From contig JASFBA010000007.1 of NCBI GenBank assembly GCA_036172265.1, positions 4,439 through 68,438 of the forward strand: 64,000 nucleotides of DNA. Direction: 5' to 3'. The notes beneath the pieces are model-generated. The model saw only the letters and a program-made list of their open reading frames with translations, was not told where the DNA came from and made no database searches. The position numbers were made by a program, and so were the translations under genes. This document shows positions 48,974 to 57,449 of this stretch, in pieces. The DNA comes from JASFBA01 sp036172265. Lineage in GTDB: Bacteria; Chloroflexota; Chloroflexia; DTKN01. Positions within the stretch are counted from its first letter, which is position 1. Each line of letters opens with the position of its first letter.

Positions 48974-50368
48974 CTACCGTTCCCCTATACCCTCCGGCAT
49001 CACCTTCCCCGGGTTGAGGATGCCCTTAGGATCGAGGGTACGCTTGATCGCCCGCATCACCTCGACGGCCACCGGCCCCAGATTCTCCTCGATAAAGTCA
49101 CGCTTCAGGAGGCCGACGCCGTGTTCGCCGGAGAGGACGCCGCCCAGTTCCATGGCCACCCGGAAGATGGCCTCGGCGGCCTGCTCCACCCGGGCGAACT
49201 CCTCCTCATCGCGCCGGTCGAAGAGGATATTGGGGTGGAGGTTGCCGTCGCCGATGTGGCCGAAGATGGGGATGGGCAGGTTGTAGCGACGGGAGATCTC
49301 CTTGATGCGGGCTACCGCTTCGGGGATGGCGCTGCGGGGTACGGTGATGTCCTCGCCAAGTTTGTTGGGCCGGCGGCGGGCCAGCGAGGGAGAAACGGAT
49401 TTGCGGGCGGCCATCAGCGCCGCCCCTTCCTTTTCGTCGGCCGCCACCTTGACCTCGCGGGCCCCTGTCCGGCGGCAGATCTCGGCGATCTCTTCGATCT
49501 CCCGCCGGGCTTGCTCCGGTTCCCCGTCGGTCTCGATAACCAGGATGGCCTCTACGTCCAGCGGCAGGCCCATCTTCTTATGGGCTTCCACTGTGGCGAT
49601 AGTGGTATCGTCCATAATCTCCAGGGCTACGGGAATGATCCCCTGTTCCAGGATGCACGTTACGGCTACGCCGGCATCGTTCAGGCGCGGGAAAACGGCC
49701 ATCGCCGTGCAGGTGGCTTTAGGGGGCGGGATGAGACGCAGGATGGCCTCGGTGATCACCCCCAGGGTGCCCTCTGAACCGATGAAGAGGTCGCTCAGGC
49801 GGTAGCCGACGGCGCGTTTGATCGTCTTGCCGCCGGTGCGCAGGATGCGTCCATCGGCCAGGACTACCTCCAGCCCCAGCACATAGTCGGCAGTTACCCC
49901 GTACTTGAGGCAGTGCGGCCCGCCGGCGTTGCAGGCGATGTTGCCGCCGATGCTGGAATGGCGCTGGCTGGAGGGGTCGGGCGGGTAGTATAGGCCGTAT
50001 TTGGCCACCTCGGCCTGTAGGTCGGCGGTGACCACGCCGGCCTGCACCACGGCCACCATATTGGCCCGATCAATTTCCAGGATGCGGTTCATGCGGGTCA
50101 AGTTCAGGACAATGCCGCCATAAATGGGGATGCTCCCGCCGGCCAGCCCGCTTCCCAGGCCCCGTGGCACCACCGGGATCCCTTCCCGATAGGCTACCTG
50201 CATAACGCGGGAAACCTCTTCCGTCGTCTCCGGAGAAACGACTGCCTCGGGCAGGCTTTCCCGGAAGGTAGCGTCAAAGCCGTAGCAGAGGAGGTCCTCC
50301 GGTTCGGTGTGCACCCATCCCCGGCCGACGATGTCCTGGAGTTCGCGCAGTACCGTTTTGGGGATCAT
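48974..50368 (-). CDS. glcD: FAD-linked oxidase, glycolate oxidase subunit GlcD type
   Basis: 464 residues. The FAD-binding PCMH domain has VVPRGLGSGLAGGSIPIYGG, PPDPSSQRHSSIGGNIACNA and LFIGSEGTLGVITEAILRL. The C-terminal FAD-oxidase domain has FGHIGDGNLHPNI (active-site His region) and GEHGVGLLKRDFIEE. It oxidises glycolate or D-lactate. Partner subunits GlcE/GlcF are not nearby. ATG follows AAAGGA; it is 11 bases after the zinc-ribbon gene, so both are co-transcribed. Confidence 0.88.
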   Translation of the reverse strand: MIPKTVLRELQDIVGRGWVHTEPEDLLCYGFDATFRESLPEAVVSPETTEEVSRVMQVAYREGIPVVPRGLGSGLAGGSIPIYGGIVLNLTRMNRILEIDRANMVAVVQAGVVTADLQAEVAKYGLYYPPDPSSQRHSSIGGNIACNAGGPHCLKYGVTADYVLGLEVVLADGRILRTGGKTIKRAVGYRLSDLFIGSEGTLGVITEAILRLIPPPKATCTAMAVFPRLNDAGVAVTCILEQGIIPVALEIMDDTTIATVEAHKKMGLPLDVEAILVIETDGEPEQARREIEEIAEICRRTGAREVKVAADEKEGAALMAARKSVSPSLARRRPNKLGEDITVPRSAIPEAVARIKEISRRYNLPIPIFGHIGDGNLHPNILFDRRDEEEFARVEQAAEAIFRVAMELGGVLSGEHGVGLLKRDFIEENLGPVAVEVMRAIKRTLDPKGILNPGKVMPEGIGER

Positions 50369-50379
50369 CGGGATGTCCT

Positions 50380-50562
50380 TTATTCGATTTCCGGCGGGGC
50401 ATCATCCTCTTCGGTGAGAGGGACCGTATCGCGCTCCGCGACCTCGAAGCGGAGGCTCCCGCAGCGGGGGCAGGTATAGCGTCCCCGAAGGTAGCCCTTG
50501 GGGTCGCGAGTCAGCCCGCCGTAGCCGCAGTCCAGGCAGACGTATTCGTACCATCTTCTCAT
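50380..50562 (-). CDS. Small zinc-ribbon protein
   Basis: 60 residues: YEYVCLDCGYGGLTRDP and YTCPRCGSLRFEVAERD form one CxxC...CxxC zinc ribbon, followed by an acidic tail EEDDAPPEIE. Such proteins bind zinc or act as rubredoxin-like partners; no function can be assigned. ATG 50562 follows AGGAGG. Together with glcD it forms a two-gene operon with a promoter at 50597-50626. Confidence 0.75.
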   Translation of the reverse strand: MRRWYEYVCLDCGYGGLTRDPKGYLRGRYTCPRCGSLRFEVAERDTVPLTEEDDAPPEIE

Positions 50563-50596
50563 ACGTTCCTCCTGTCGGATGGTCTTGACATCACGA

Positions 50597-50626
50597 ATTT
50601 TACCCGATGCAGGCCGGATTGTCCAA
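50597..50626 (-). promoter_or_regulatory. Promoter for the zinc-ribbon/glcD operon
   Basis: Reverse strand: TTGGAC (50626-50621), 18-base spacer, TAAAAT (50602-50597). Its -35 box overlaps that of the divergent methyltransferase promoter. Confidence 0.5.
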
Positions 50627-50646
50627 TTTTGGGGATAGGGTATAAT
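50619..50646 (+). promoter_or_regulatory. Promoter for the restriction-modification operon
   Basis: TTGTCC (50619-50624), 16-base spacer, TATAAT (50641-50646), 42 bases before the methyltransferase ATG. No C-protein gene or operator is visible. Confidence 0.6.
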
Positions 50647-50688
50647 TGGAAGTAAAAGGATATGGTAGGTATCAGGAGGAAGTCGGGG

Positions 50689-51759
50689 ATGTCCAGATTT
50701 ACAGTGTGTCAACAGGCCCTATTTCCCGACTTGGTTGCTCGTTTTCCTTCCACACGCTACCAAGGCAGCAAGGCTAAACTGGCCGATTGGATCTGGGGAC
50801 AAATTGCCAACCTGGATTTTGACACCTGTTTGGACGCTTTTGGTGGTACGGGAGCGATTGCCTATCGGCTGAAAATAGAGGGTAAGGCGGTTACTTACAA
50901 CGATGTGCTTCGTTTTAACTATTACATCGGTCAGGCCCTGATCGAAAACGGTCGGGTTCGCTTGTGTCCGGAGGAGGTGGACTGGGTGCTCACCAACCAT
51001 CCGGAGATAACATATCCCCATTTTGTTCGGGAAACCTTTGCCGGAATCTATTACACCGACGAAGAGAATGCCTGGATCGACCAGACCATCGCTAACATCC
51101 GCCAGTTCACCGATCCATACAAGTTTGCCCTGGCCTTTTTTGCCCTCTGCCAGGCCTGTATGGTCAAAAGGCCGTTTAACCTTTTTCACCGCAAAAACCT
51201 ACACCTGCGGTTCGCTGAGGTTGAGCGTACCTTCGGGAACAAAGCCTCATGGGACAGGCCTTTTGAAGAGTGGTTTCGTGTCTTTATAGACGAGGCCAAC
51301 CGGGCCGTCTTCGATAATGGGCGGGAAAACCGTGCCTTCAACTGTGACGCCTGCGATGTGCCTGGGGAATATGATCTCGTTTACATTGACCCGCCTTACA
51401 TCTCCAGACGTGGCGTGGTTGTTGACTACCGGCATTTTTACCATTTTCTGGAGGGTCTAGCGATGTACGACCGTTGGGGAGAACATATCAATCATCGGAT
51501 GAAACACCGCCCATTGAAATTACAGCCGACTGAGTGGACAGATAAGGTAAGAATCTATGGAGCCTTTGATCGGCTTTTTGAGCGGTATCGTCGGAGTATT
51601 CTGGTGGTCTCTTATCGTAGCGATGGTATTCCCACCGTGTCGGAACTGGCCTCCTTGCTTGGACGGCACAAGCGTAATGTCCGGGTTGAGCATTTTCGCT
51701 ATAAATATGTTCTGTCCACCAACGCCGAATCTAAAGAAGTCCTCTTAATAGGTGTGTGA
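50689..51759 (+). CDS. DNA adenine-N6 methyltransferase of an EcoRV-like system (D12 class)
   Basis: 356 residues. The SAM motif LDAFGGTGAIAYRLK (FxGxG) comes first and the catalytic DPPY box is in VYIDPPYISRRG, the order of D12-class (Dam-like alpha) enzymes. YQGSKAKLADWIW near the N-terminus is the usual first motif. It should methylate adenine in the site cut by the next gene product, predicted GATATC. ATG 50689 has AGGAGG at 9 bases. Base composition is more AT-rich than the surroundings. The nuclease gene follows after 6 bases. Confidence 0.88.
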   Translation: MSRFTVCQQALFPDLVARFPSTRYQGSKAKLADWIWGQIANLDFDTCLDAFGGTGAIAYRLKIEGKAVTYNDVLRFNYYIGQALIENGRVRLCPEEVDWVLTNHPEITYPHFVRETFAGIYYTDEENAWIDQTIANIRQFTDPYKFALAFFALCQACMVKRPFNLFHRKNLHLRFAEVERTFGNKASWDRPFEEWFRVFIDEANRAVFDNGRENRAFNCDACDVPGEYDLVYIDPPYISRRGVVVDYRHFYHFLEGLAMYDRWGEHINHRMKHRPLKLQPTEWTDKVRIYGAFDRLFERYRRSILVVSYRSDGIPTVSELASLLGRHKRNVRVEHFRYKYVLSTNAESKEVLLIGV

Positions 51760-51765
51760 AAGACG

Positions 51766-52542
51766 ATGAACAAGGAACATTTCAGAACAGCACTCTTGTC
51801 TTATGTGGAGCACTTCAGGACCTCTCTGAGCACAGAAACAGGCGATTGGGTGATCAAAGGCTTCATTGATGTGTATCAAAACATCTACACAATCTCTATA
51901 GACACGAAAGTGATCTCCAAGATCATCGAACTTATGCTCCTGCCAGTCATTTCCCGTTTTGCTTCGGAGCATGAGTACAAGATGGTGCTCAGCGAGTACC
52001 AGAATTACTATCCTGACATCAGCCTTATAGCGACAGATGGGACCAAGATCGCCTTGGACCTGAAAAGCACCTACCGGGTGAACTCGACGTCGGCAAATGG
52101 GTTCACTCTGGGAGCCTTTACGGGGTATTTTCGTCAGCGTCGGTCTACCAAGAACGTCGTTTTCCCTTACGAACAATATGCCGCACATTTTGTTCTAGGC
52201 ATTATCTATAGCCGTAGCACGGAATCGCCCGAGGAATTTCGGACTTATGCCCTGAGCGAACTTCAAAGCATCGTCTCTGTGGCCCGGGATTTCATCTTCT
52301 TGGTGCAGGAGAAATGGAAAGTTGCTTCCGATCGCCCTGGTAGCGGGAACACGAAGAACATCGGTTCGGTGAGGGAGGTAGAGGCTCTGGTCGAAGGGAA
52401 GGGACCGTTCTCCCCTCATGGTGAGGCTATCTTTGACGATTATTGGATGAACTACTTGACGGAGGACATGGCCCGGGCAATTGATTCGGTGGTGCCCTAT
52501 CGGAATCTCCAGGAATATTGGGAATGGAGGAAGCGTGTGTAG
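51766..52542 (+). CDS. EcoRV-like type II restriction endonuclease
   Basis: 258 residues (EcoRV is 245). The likeness to EcoRV is direct. YYPDISL and KIALDLKSTY give the PD...DxK centre (Asp84, Asp98, Lys100); EcoRV has HYPDFTL and KIAIDIKTTY. FTLGAFTGYFRQRRSTKNVV and QYAAHFVLGIIYSR match FTLGGYTSFIRNN-TKNIV and QYIAHWIIGYVYTR. The recognition R-loop SDRPGSGNTKNIGS nearly equals that of EcoRV (GDLAGSGNTTNIGS). Cutting of GATATC is therefore the best prediction. It forms a compact operon with its methyltransferase and ends 6 bases before the convergent trmFO. Confidence 0.9.
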   Translation: MNKEHFRTALLSYVEHFRTSLSTETGDWVIKGFIDVYQNIYTISIDTKVISKIIELMLLPVISRFASEHEYKMVLSEYQNYYPDISLIATDGTKIALDLKSTYRVNSTSANGFTLGAFTGYFRQRRSTKNVVFPYEQYAAHFVLGIIYSRSTESPEEFRTYALSELQSIVSVARDFIFLVQEKWKVASDRPGSGNTKNIGSVREVEALVEGKGPFSPHGEAIFDDYWMNYLTEDMARAIDSVVPYRNLQEYWEWRKRV

Positions 52543-52548
52543 AAATTC

Positions 52549-53904
52549 CTATGACTTCAAGAACTCTTCCAGTTCCTGCAAAGCCCGTTCGGCGTAGGCT
52601 CGGCCGCGTTCCTGTTTGCTTCGGGGCGGGTGAGGAAGGTCCGGAAGAAGGCCGAAGTTGGCCTTCATCGGCTGGAAATCGCCCTCGCGGGGTGTAGTGA
52701 TATAGCGCACGATAGCCCCCAACATCGTCGTGGGTGGGAGGACCCAGAGCCTTTCCCCGCGCAGGAAGCGGGCGGCGTTTATGCCGGCCAGCAGCCCTGT
52801 GCCGATGGAGCCGACATAACCTTCGCTCCCGGTGATCTGGCCGGCGAAGAAGAGGTCGTCCCTGGCTACGCTCTGGAGCGTCGGGCGGAGGAGGGAAGGG
52901 CTGTGGAGAAAGGTGTTACGGTGCATCTGGCCGTAACGAACGAACTCGGCCCGTTCCAGGCCGGGGATAAGGCGGAAGGCGCGTTCCTGCTCCTTCCAGC
53001 GCAGGTTGGTCTGGAAGCCCACCAGGTTGTAGAGCCGGCCGGCCAGGTCGTCCCGGCGCAACTGCACCACGGCATAGGGCCGTTTCCCCGTGCGCGGATC
53101 CACCAGGCCCACCGGCCGCAAGGGGCCAAAGGCCAGCGCCTCCCGTCCCCGACGGGCGATTTCCTCGATGGGCAGACAGGCCTCGAAAAAACGGGCCTCC
53201 TCTCGCTCGAAATCGTGCAGAGGAATTTGCTCCGCCGAAAGGAGGGCTTCCACAAAGCGTTCATACTCCTCCCGCGTCATCGGGCAATTGATGTAATCCT
53301 CCCCGCCGCGACCGTAACGCGAGGCGAAAAAGGCCACCGTCATATCCACCGAATCGGCCGTCACGATGGGGGCCATGGCGTCGTAGAAGTGGAGGTGCTC
53401 CCGGCCGGTGAAGCGGGCGATGGCCTCGGCCAGCGGAGGGGAGGTGAGCGGGCCGGTGGCGATGACGGCCGGCCCATCGGGGATCTCGGTCACCTCGGCG
53501 GTCTGGACAGTGATGCGCGGGTGGTTTCGGATGCGTTCGCTTACCCGTCGGGCAAAGGCTTCCCGGTCCACGGCCAGGGCGGCGCCGGCCGGCAGCGCCG
53601 TCTCGTCGGCACAGGCGATGAGGAGGGAACCCAGCCGGCGCAGTTCCTCCTTGAGAAGCCCCAGCGCCCGGTCCACCTCCCGCGCCCCCAGCGAGTTGCT
53701 ACAGACCAATTCGGCCAGGAGGCCGCCGGTGTGGGCCGGGGTCATTTTCAGCGGGCGCATCTCGTAGAGGAGTACCTCAATGCCCCGTTCGGCTGCCTGC
53801 CAGGCTGCCTCGCTCCCGGCCAGCCCTCCGCCAACTACCGTAAGGGGTTGATAAATCGGTGGTTGGGAAGAAGCAAAGGAATACGGGAAAGCGTTATTCG
53901 GCAC
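52549..53904 (-). CDS. trmFO: Folate-dependent tRNA (uracil-54-C5)-methyltransferase TrmFO
   Basis: 451 residues, full length. It makes ribothymidine at position 54 of tRNA using methylene-tetrahydrofolate and FAD. Motifs are LTVVGGGLAGSEAAWQAAER (FAD), EMRPLKMTPAHTGGLLAELVC then SNSLGA, YDAMAPIVTADSVDM, YINCPMTREEYERF and GQITGSEGYVGSIGTGLLAG. The GTG at 53904 overlaps the end of the GNAT gene's third reading frame, consistent with translational coupling; a later start nearer VVGGG is possible. Confidence 0.92.
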   Translation of the reverse strand: MPNNAFPYSFASSQPPIYQPLTVVGGGLAGSEAAWQAAERGIEVLLYEMRPLKMTPAHTGGLLAELVCSNSLGAREVDRALGLLKEELRRLGSLLIACADETALPAGAALAVDREAFARRVSERIRNHPRITVQTAEVTEIPDGPAVIATGPLTSPPLAEAIARFTGREHLHFYDAMAPIVTADSVDMTVAFFASRYGRGGEDYINCPMTREEYERFVEALLSAEQIPLHDFEREEARFFEACLPIEEIARRGREALAFGPLRPVGLVDPRTGKRPYAVVQLRRDDLAGRLYNLVGFQTNLRWKEQERAFRLIPGLERAEFVRYGQMHRNTFLHSPSLLRPTLQSVARDDLFFAGQITGSEGYVGSIGTGLLAGINAARFLRGERLWVLPPTTMLGAIVRYITTPREGDFQPMKANFGLLPDLPHPPRSKQERGRAYAERALQELEEFLKS

Positions 53905-54325
53905 CCGGTTGCCCCCGAAAGATCAGCCGCTCTGTCCAGAAACCAACCTTCCTTAGCACCTGCTGGGCGCCTCTTGTCCGTTTCGGGGGAGGCGTAGAGG
54001 GCGGACCAACCCTGTTCCCCGGCCCAGGCGAGTGCTTTTCGCAAAAGCGCGGTGGCGATTCCCTGCCTTCGTTGGTCTTCTCGGACGTACAGTTCGTTTA
54101 CCCAGAGGGTATGTTTGCCCTCATAGATGCGCACCTCGAGGTCAATATACCCAACTGGTTCTGCCAAGGCAATAAAGCACCAGTAGTCTCCGCCGGTCAG
54201 ACGTTTCCGGTATCAAGGTTTTGAAAATCTTCCCCCGTGGGCTGGCCGCTGATACAACGTACACAGTAGTCCACGACAAAAGGAAGCGTCTCCGGAGCAA
54301 CCGGTTGAATGCTCCAGCCTTGCAT
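53894..54325 (-). pseudogene. GNAT-family acetyltransferase with two apparent frameshifts
   Basis: Three reading frames together give one GNAT protein. Frame 1 starts at ATG 54325 (MQGWSIQPVAPETLPFVVDY, later GEDFQNLDTGNV). Frame 2 (from about 54215) continues RKRLTGGDYWCFIALAEPVG and contains the acetyl-CoA loop LYVREDQRRQGIATALLRKA. Frame 3 (from about 53970) gives AQQVLRKVGFWTERLIFRGQ and stops at 53894, overlapping the trmFO start. Either the gene is freshly inactivated or the sequence has two indel errors. The acceptor is unknown. Confidence 0.65.
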
Positions 54326-54370
54326 GGGCGCGTTTTTCCCAACCATCGTCCTAAGCCCTAAACCCTCTCC

Positions 54371-55315
54371 CTACTGCTCCCCTACGAGACGCAGAGCCAA
54401 GGCTACCCCCTGTTGCAGGTCGGCACAGGAGGTGATGCCGGCCAGGTCGATGCCCAGTTGGACCATCGTCTGGGCGATCTCCGGGCTGATACCGGTGAGG
54501 ATGGTGCGGGCGCCCAGGAGTTGGGCCGCCAGCATGGCTCGCACCAGGTGGTTGGCCACCTGGGAGTCGATCATCGGTACGCCGGTGATGTCCAGGATGG
54601 CCACCCGGGCCCGGTGTTCCTCGATGCCGTGAAGGAGGCTATCCAGAATCCGGCCGGCCCGTTCGCTATCAATGCTGCCGATGAGCGGCATGACCAGGAT
54701 GCCTTCCAGTACCGGAATCACCGGCGTGGAAAGTTCGGCCACCAGGTGGAGCAGCCGTTTCTGGGTTTCCTCCAGACGGGAGCGCGATTCCTGAAGTTCC
54801 CGATAGAGCCGGCTATGGTTCAGGGCGATGGCCAGGCGGTCCATCAGAGAACCCAGTTTGCTCACATCGCGTTCGCTGAAGAGGGGAGGGGAGAAGCGTT
54901 CCAACTGCAGGGCTCCCAGCAAGGCATCCTGGAAACGGGCGGCTACGATGAGGATCGCGTGAATCCGTTCGGCCGAGAAGGGGTAGAGCGACCAGTAAGG
55001 AGCCTCTCTCCCCTGGACGACCAAGCCCCGTTCTCCCCGGAGAAGACGCCGGCCGGCCGGGTTGTCCTCCGACACCTGCTCTCCTCGCCCCCGTTCCGCT
55101 TCGGCTACCCCTCGGCTGGCTAAAAGGCGGAAGACCCCGTTTTCTTGATCCCAAAGATAAAAGGCCCCGATCTCGCAGAAGAAACGACTTGTCACCCGTT
55201 CCAGGAAATCCTCCACCGTCTTCTCCATCTCCAGAGAGGTGCCGATGGAGGAAAGAAGTTCGTACATAATGGAAAGTTCCTGGAACTTTTCGCTCAGATC
55301 GTTGGGGTCCATCAT
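54371..55315 (-). CDS. GAF-STAS sensor protein, RsbR-like
   Basis: 314 residues. An N-terminal GAF domain (about 15-170: LLSSIGTSLEMEKTVEDFLE, YPFSAERIHAILIVAARFQD) is joined by a coiled coil (RLYRELQESRSRLEETQKRL) to a STAS domain (about 195-312: STPVIPVLEGILVMPLIGSI, LDITGVPMIDSQVANHLVRA, LTGISPEIAQTMVQLGI). Thr in DITGVP and Ser in TGISPE stand at the phosphorylation positions of stressosome RsbR proteins. No RsbT/RsbS is present nearby. It follows the FIST gene by 80 bases. Confidence 0.85.
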   Translation of the reverse strand: MMDPNDLSEKFQELSIMYELLSSIGTSLEMEKTVEDFLERVTSRFFCEIGAFYLWDQENGVFRLLASRGVAEAERGRGEQVSEDNPAGRRLLRGERGLVVQGREAPYWSLYPFSAERIHAILIVAARFQDALLGALQLERFSPPLFSERDVSKLGSLMDRLAIALNHSRLYRELQESRSRLEETQKRLLHLVAELSTPVIPVLEGILVMPLIGSIDSERAGRILDSLLHGIEEHRARVAILDITGVPMIDSQVANHLVRAMLAAQLLGARTILTGISPEIAQTMVQLGIDLAGITSCADLQQGVALALRLVGEQ

Positions 55316-55333
55316 CTATCCTTGTGTGTATCC

Positions 55334-55373
55334 GTGTGGAGGCCCACGGCCCCTTCGCCCTGGGCCTCCACGG
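55334..55373. other. Strong hairpin between FIST and RsbR-like genes
   Basis: Arms GTGGAGGCCCA (55336-55346) and TGGGCCTCCAC (55361-55371) around a 14-base loop, with flanking CCG/CGG pairs. There is no T run, so it may protect the mRNA or set different expression levels of the two genes rather than terminate. Confidence 0.5.
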
Positions 55374-55395
55374 AAACCCGATCGGTCTGTCCCGG

Positions 55396-56565
55396 TTAGC
55401 GCCCGAAAAGGGCCATAGACAGGGTCTTGTTATGGAACTGGGGCAAGCCGCCCTTGAGGGCACCGACCTCCCCAAAGGTCAGGCAGCCGATCAGGGGGAC
55501 ATCCGTGCCGATTACTTGCTGCACGGCAGCCAGTTCCTCACGGAAGGCCTCCCCCAGCATTAGGCAACGAGAGACGCAGTCAAAGAGCACTGCCCCGGCT
55601 ACCCGGGCCCCGCCGAGTTGCGCCCGGGCCGTCTCTGTCGCCTCTTGGGCCGCCTGGACCATGTCTTCTTTGGCACCCTGCATCACGCGCACGATGCTGT
55701 TCTGGGGCACTTCTCCCACGCAGACCAGGGAACCGTCTTCCCGAACCTGGATGGGGTCGCGGATGACAAACTGCTCCTCCGCCTGGGGGATGCCCAAAGG
55801 GTGGACCATGGCGAAGGCGGCAAAGTCCTCACGTTTCAGATCGGGAGCGCCGGCTGCCTGACGGTAGACCTGGAAGGCCTCCCCCCAGTCCAGTTCGTGG
55901 ACGATGCTCTCTGTGGAACGAGTCACCGTCAGGGCCTGGCTGAGCGGCTTCCAGCCGTGGCGCACGGCCACCCCGATCGGGCGCTGGGAGAGGAGGAGGG
56001 CTCCGGCGACGGCATCCTGGTAGACCTGGCTGCCCTCCATCTGGTAGGTCTGGATGAAACGGAGGTTATCCCCGGCGCCTCCGCCCAGGTAGGTGACCTC
56101 GGCCCCGGTGATTTCCAGGGCTCCCCGCAGGAACTCGCTCACGTTACAGCCGGTCAGGGGGTCGGGGAGGGTGAGGAGGAGGGCATAGGGGGCTTTTTCA
56201 GCTTTGCCCATGACCTGGCGGGCGAACTCGCGGCCGGCCTCCCGCGAACGGGCGCCGACGCGGGTTACCACGGTGGTGTGTACTTGGAGTCCTGGCGAAG
56301 AAAGCCCCATCAGGGCGACGCCCCGGATATGGACTTCCGGTCCGGTGAAGACGCCGGCTCCGCAGAAGCCGATCAGAGGCGTCTGAGGAAAGACGCTCCG
56401 GACTCCCTGGAGCACCTCGGCCTGCTTATATTGCTCGGTGGTGAAAAGGAGAAGGAAGTCGGGGGATGTTCCTTGCAGACCCTCCTGAACTTGCTGGGCG
56501 ATCTCGCGGCCGGCCGGCCGCGATTCTTCGAGCACACTGCTGGCCGTAGCCATCCGCGTTTCCAT
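55396..56565 (-). CDS. FIST domain sensory protein
   Basis: 389 residues with FIST_N (about 30-225: FLLLFTTEQYKQAEVLQGVR, LIGFCGAGVFTGPEV, EVTYLGGGAGDNLRF) and FIST_C (about 235-380: VFDCVSRCLMLGEAF-like part reading LFDCVSRCLMLGEAFREEL, PLIGCLTFGEVGAL). FIST proteins are proposed to bind amino acids or similar small ligands for signalling. ATG 56565 has AAGGAGG upstream; the frame could begin at 56664, inside the promoter, which is unlikely. It probably works with the RsbR-like protein. Confidence 0.87.
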   Translation of the reverse strand: METRMATASSVLEESRPAGREIAQQVQEGLQGTSPDFLLLFTTEQYKQAEVLQGVRSVFPQTPLIGFCGAGVFTGPEVHIRGVALMGLSSPGLQVHTTVVTRVGARSREAGREFARQVMGKAEKAPYALLLTLPDPLTGCNVSEFLRGALEITGAEVTYLGGGAGDNLRFIQTYQMEGSQVYQDAVAGALLLSQRPIGVAVRHGWKPLSQALTVTRSTESIVHELDWGEAFQVYRQAAGAPDLKREDFAAFAMVHPLGIPQAEEQFVIRDPIQVREDGSLVCVGEVPQNSIVRVMQGAKEDMVQAAQEATETARAQLGGARVAGAVLFDCVSRCLMLGEAFREELAAVQQVIGTDVPLIGCLTFGEVGALKGGLPQFHNKTLSMALFGR

Positions 56566-56607
56566 GGGGGCACCTCCTTTCTCGCTCAATGAACCGCTCT
56601 CGATGTC

Positions 56608-56636
56608 AGTATAGCCGATGTCCAAGAGGGTGTCAA
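56608..56636 (-). promoter_or_regulatory. Consensus promoter of the FIST/RsbR-like operon
   Basis: Reverse strand: TTGACA (56636-56631), 17-base spacer, TATACT (56613-56608), about 43 bases before the ATG. Confidence 0.75.
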
Positions 56637-56670
56637 GCACTTCCGAACCTGGAATAACGTTCAACCGTGT

Positions 56671-57183
56671 TTAGTAATCCAGGCCCAGAAAGTGGGGCAA
56701 TGCGCTGGTGAGGAAGACGCCCAGGATGGCGAAAAAGGTTATCGTCCCCAACACGGCCTGCCGGCACAGAAGGCGGGGGAGGGCGTTGCTGATGAGCACT
56801 TTCAGAAGAAGTCCGGCCGTGGCTATGCCTCCCAGGACCGCATGGGCGATCAGGCGTTCCGTGCCCAGGAGGTAGCCCAGGCCGTATGCGGCGTATAGGC
56901 AGAGGCCTAGGACGACCTGGGCGATTTCCAGGGAGACGATGCCTCCCAGGCGGTGAAGGGCGGCGACAGCCTTTGGGTCGATCTGGAGGTGGACCTTTCC
57001 GCGCAGTACGGCCTGCTCAAGCACCTGCAAGAAGGCCAGGAGGAGGAGCACTGTGGTCAGGATGGCCTTCCATCGGGCCAGGATAAAGCCTGGAGCTGCA
57101 GGTTCATGTCCGAGGGGGACGAAATATCCCCCCCAGGGGGATAACAGGTCCGGGACCGGGAGAGAGAGCAGAGGCCCGGTCAT
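56671..57183 (-). CDS. Four-helix membrane protein, possible redox partner of the rubredoxin-like protein
   Basis: 170 residues with four hydrophobic segments (about 40-60, 82-102, 111-130, 141-163). Histidines near the helix ends (LHRLGG, LIAHAVLGG, PHFLG) might bind haem, but this is only a possibility. No family recognised. The ATG overlaps the stop of the rubredoxin-like gene (ATGA), so the two are translated together. Confidence 0.6.
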   Translation of the reverse strand: MTGPLLSLPVPDLLSPWGGYFVPLGHEPAAPGFILARWKAILTTVLLLLAFLQVLEQAVLRGKVHLQIDPKAVAALHRLGGIVSLEIAQVVLGLCLYAAYGLGYLLGTERLIAHAVLGGIATAGLLLKVLISNALPRLLCRQAVLGTITFFAILGVFLTSALPHFLGLDY

Positions 57184-57371
57184 TCGGGTTTCCCCAGGCC
57201 GGCGATGATTTGAGGGTCAGGGTTAGCCGGGCCGCCGCACTCCGGGGTATAGCATGTGGCCTCGATGAACTGGCATTTCTTGTTGCAGCCGGGGCAGATT
57301 TCGGGCGGCTCCTTGGCCTGAAGGGTGTAGCGACACTCGGAACAGGTCCACCAGTTTAGAAATTCGGACAT
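57180..57371 (-). CDS. Rubredoxin-like small protein
   Basis: 63 residues: WTCSECRYTLQAKEPPEICP then GCNKKCQFIE. The two CxxC pairs match the iron site of rubredoxin or the C-terminal rubredoxin part of rubrerythrin. Additional cysteines (Cys32-region CNKKC, and ATCYTPECGG) might hold a second metal site or a disulfide. It is likely an electron carrier for the membrane protein encoded next. A promoter precedes it. Confidence 0.72.
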   Translation of the reverse strand: MSEFLNWWTCSECRYTLQAKEPPEICPGCNKKCQFIEATCYTPECGGPANPDPQIIAGLGKPE

Positions 57372-57404
57372 CTTTTTCTCCTCCGGCTTTGTGGATTTGG
57401 TGCT

Positions 57405-57433
57405 ATTATGCCAGAAAGAGAAGCGATCGTCAA
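57405..57433 (-). promoter_or_regulatory. Promoter of the rubredoxin-like/membrane protein pair
   Basis: Reverse strand: TTGACG (57433-57428), 17-base spacer, CATAAT (57410-57405). It lies about 34 bases before the ATG. Confidence 0.6.
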
Positions 57434-57449
57434 GCGCCCATTATCTCCC

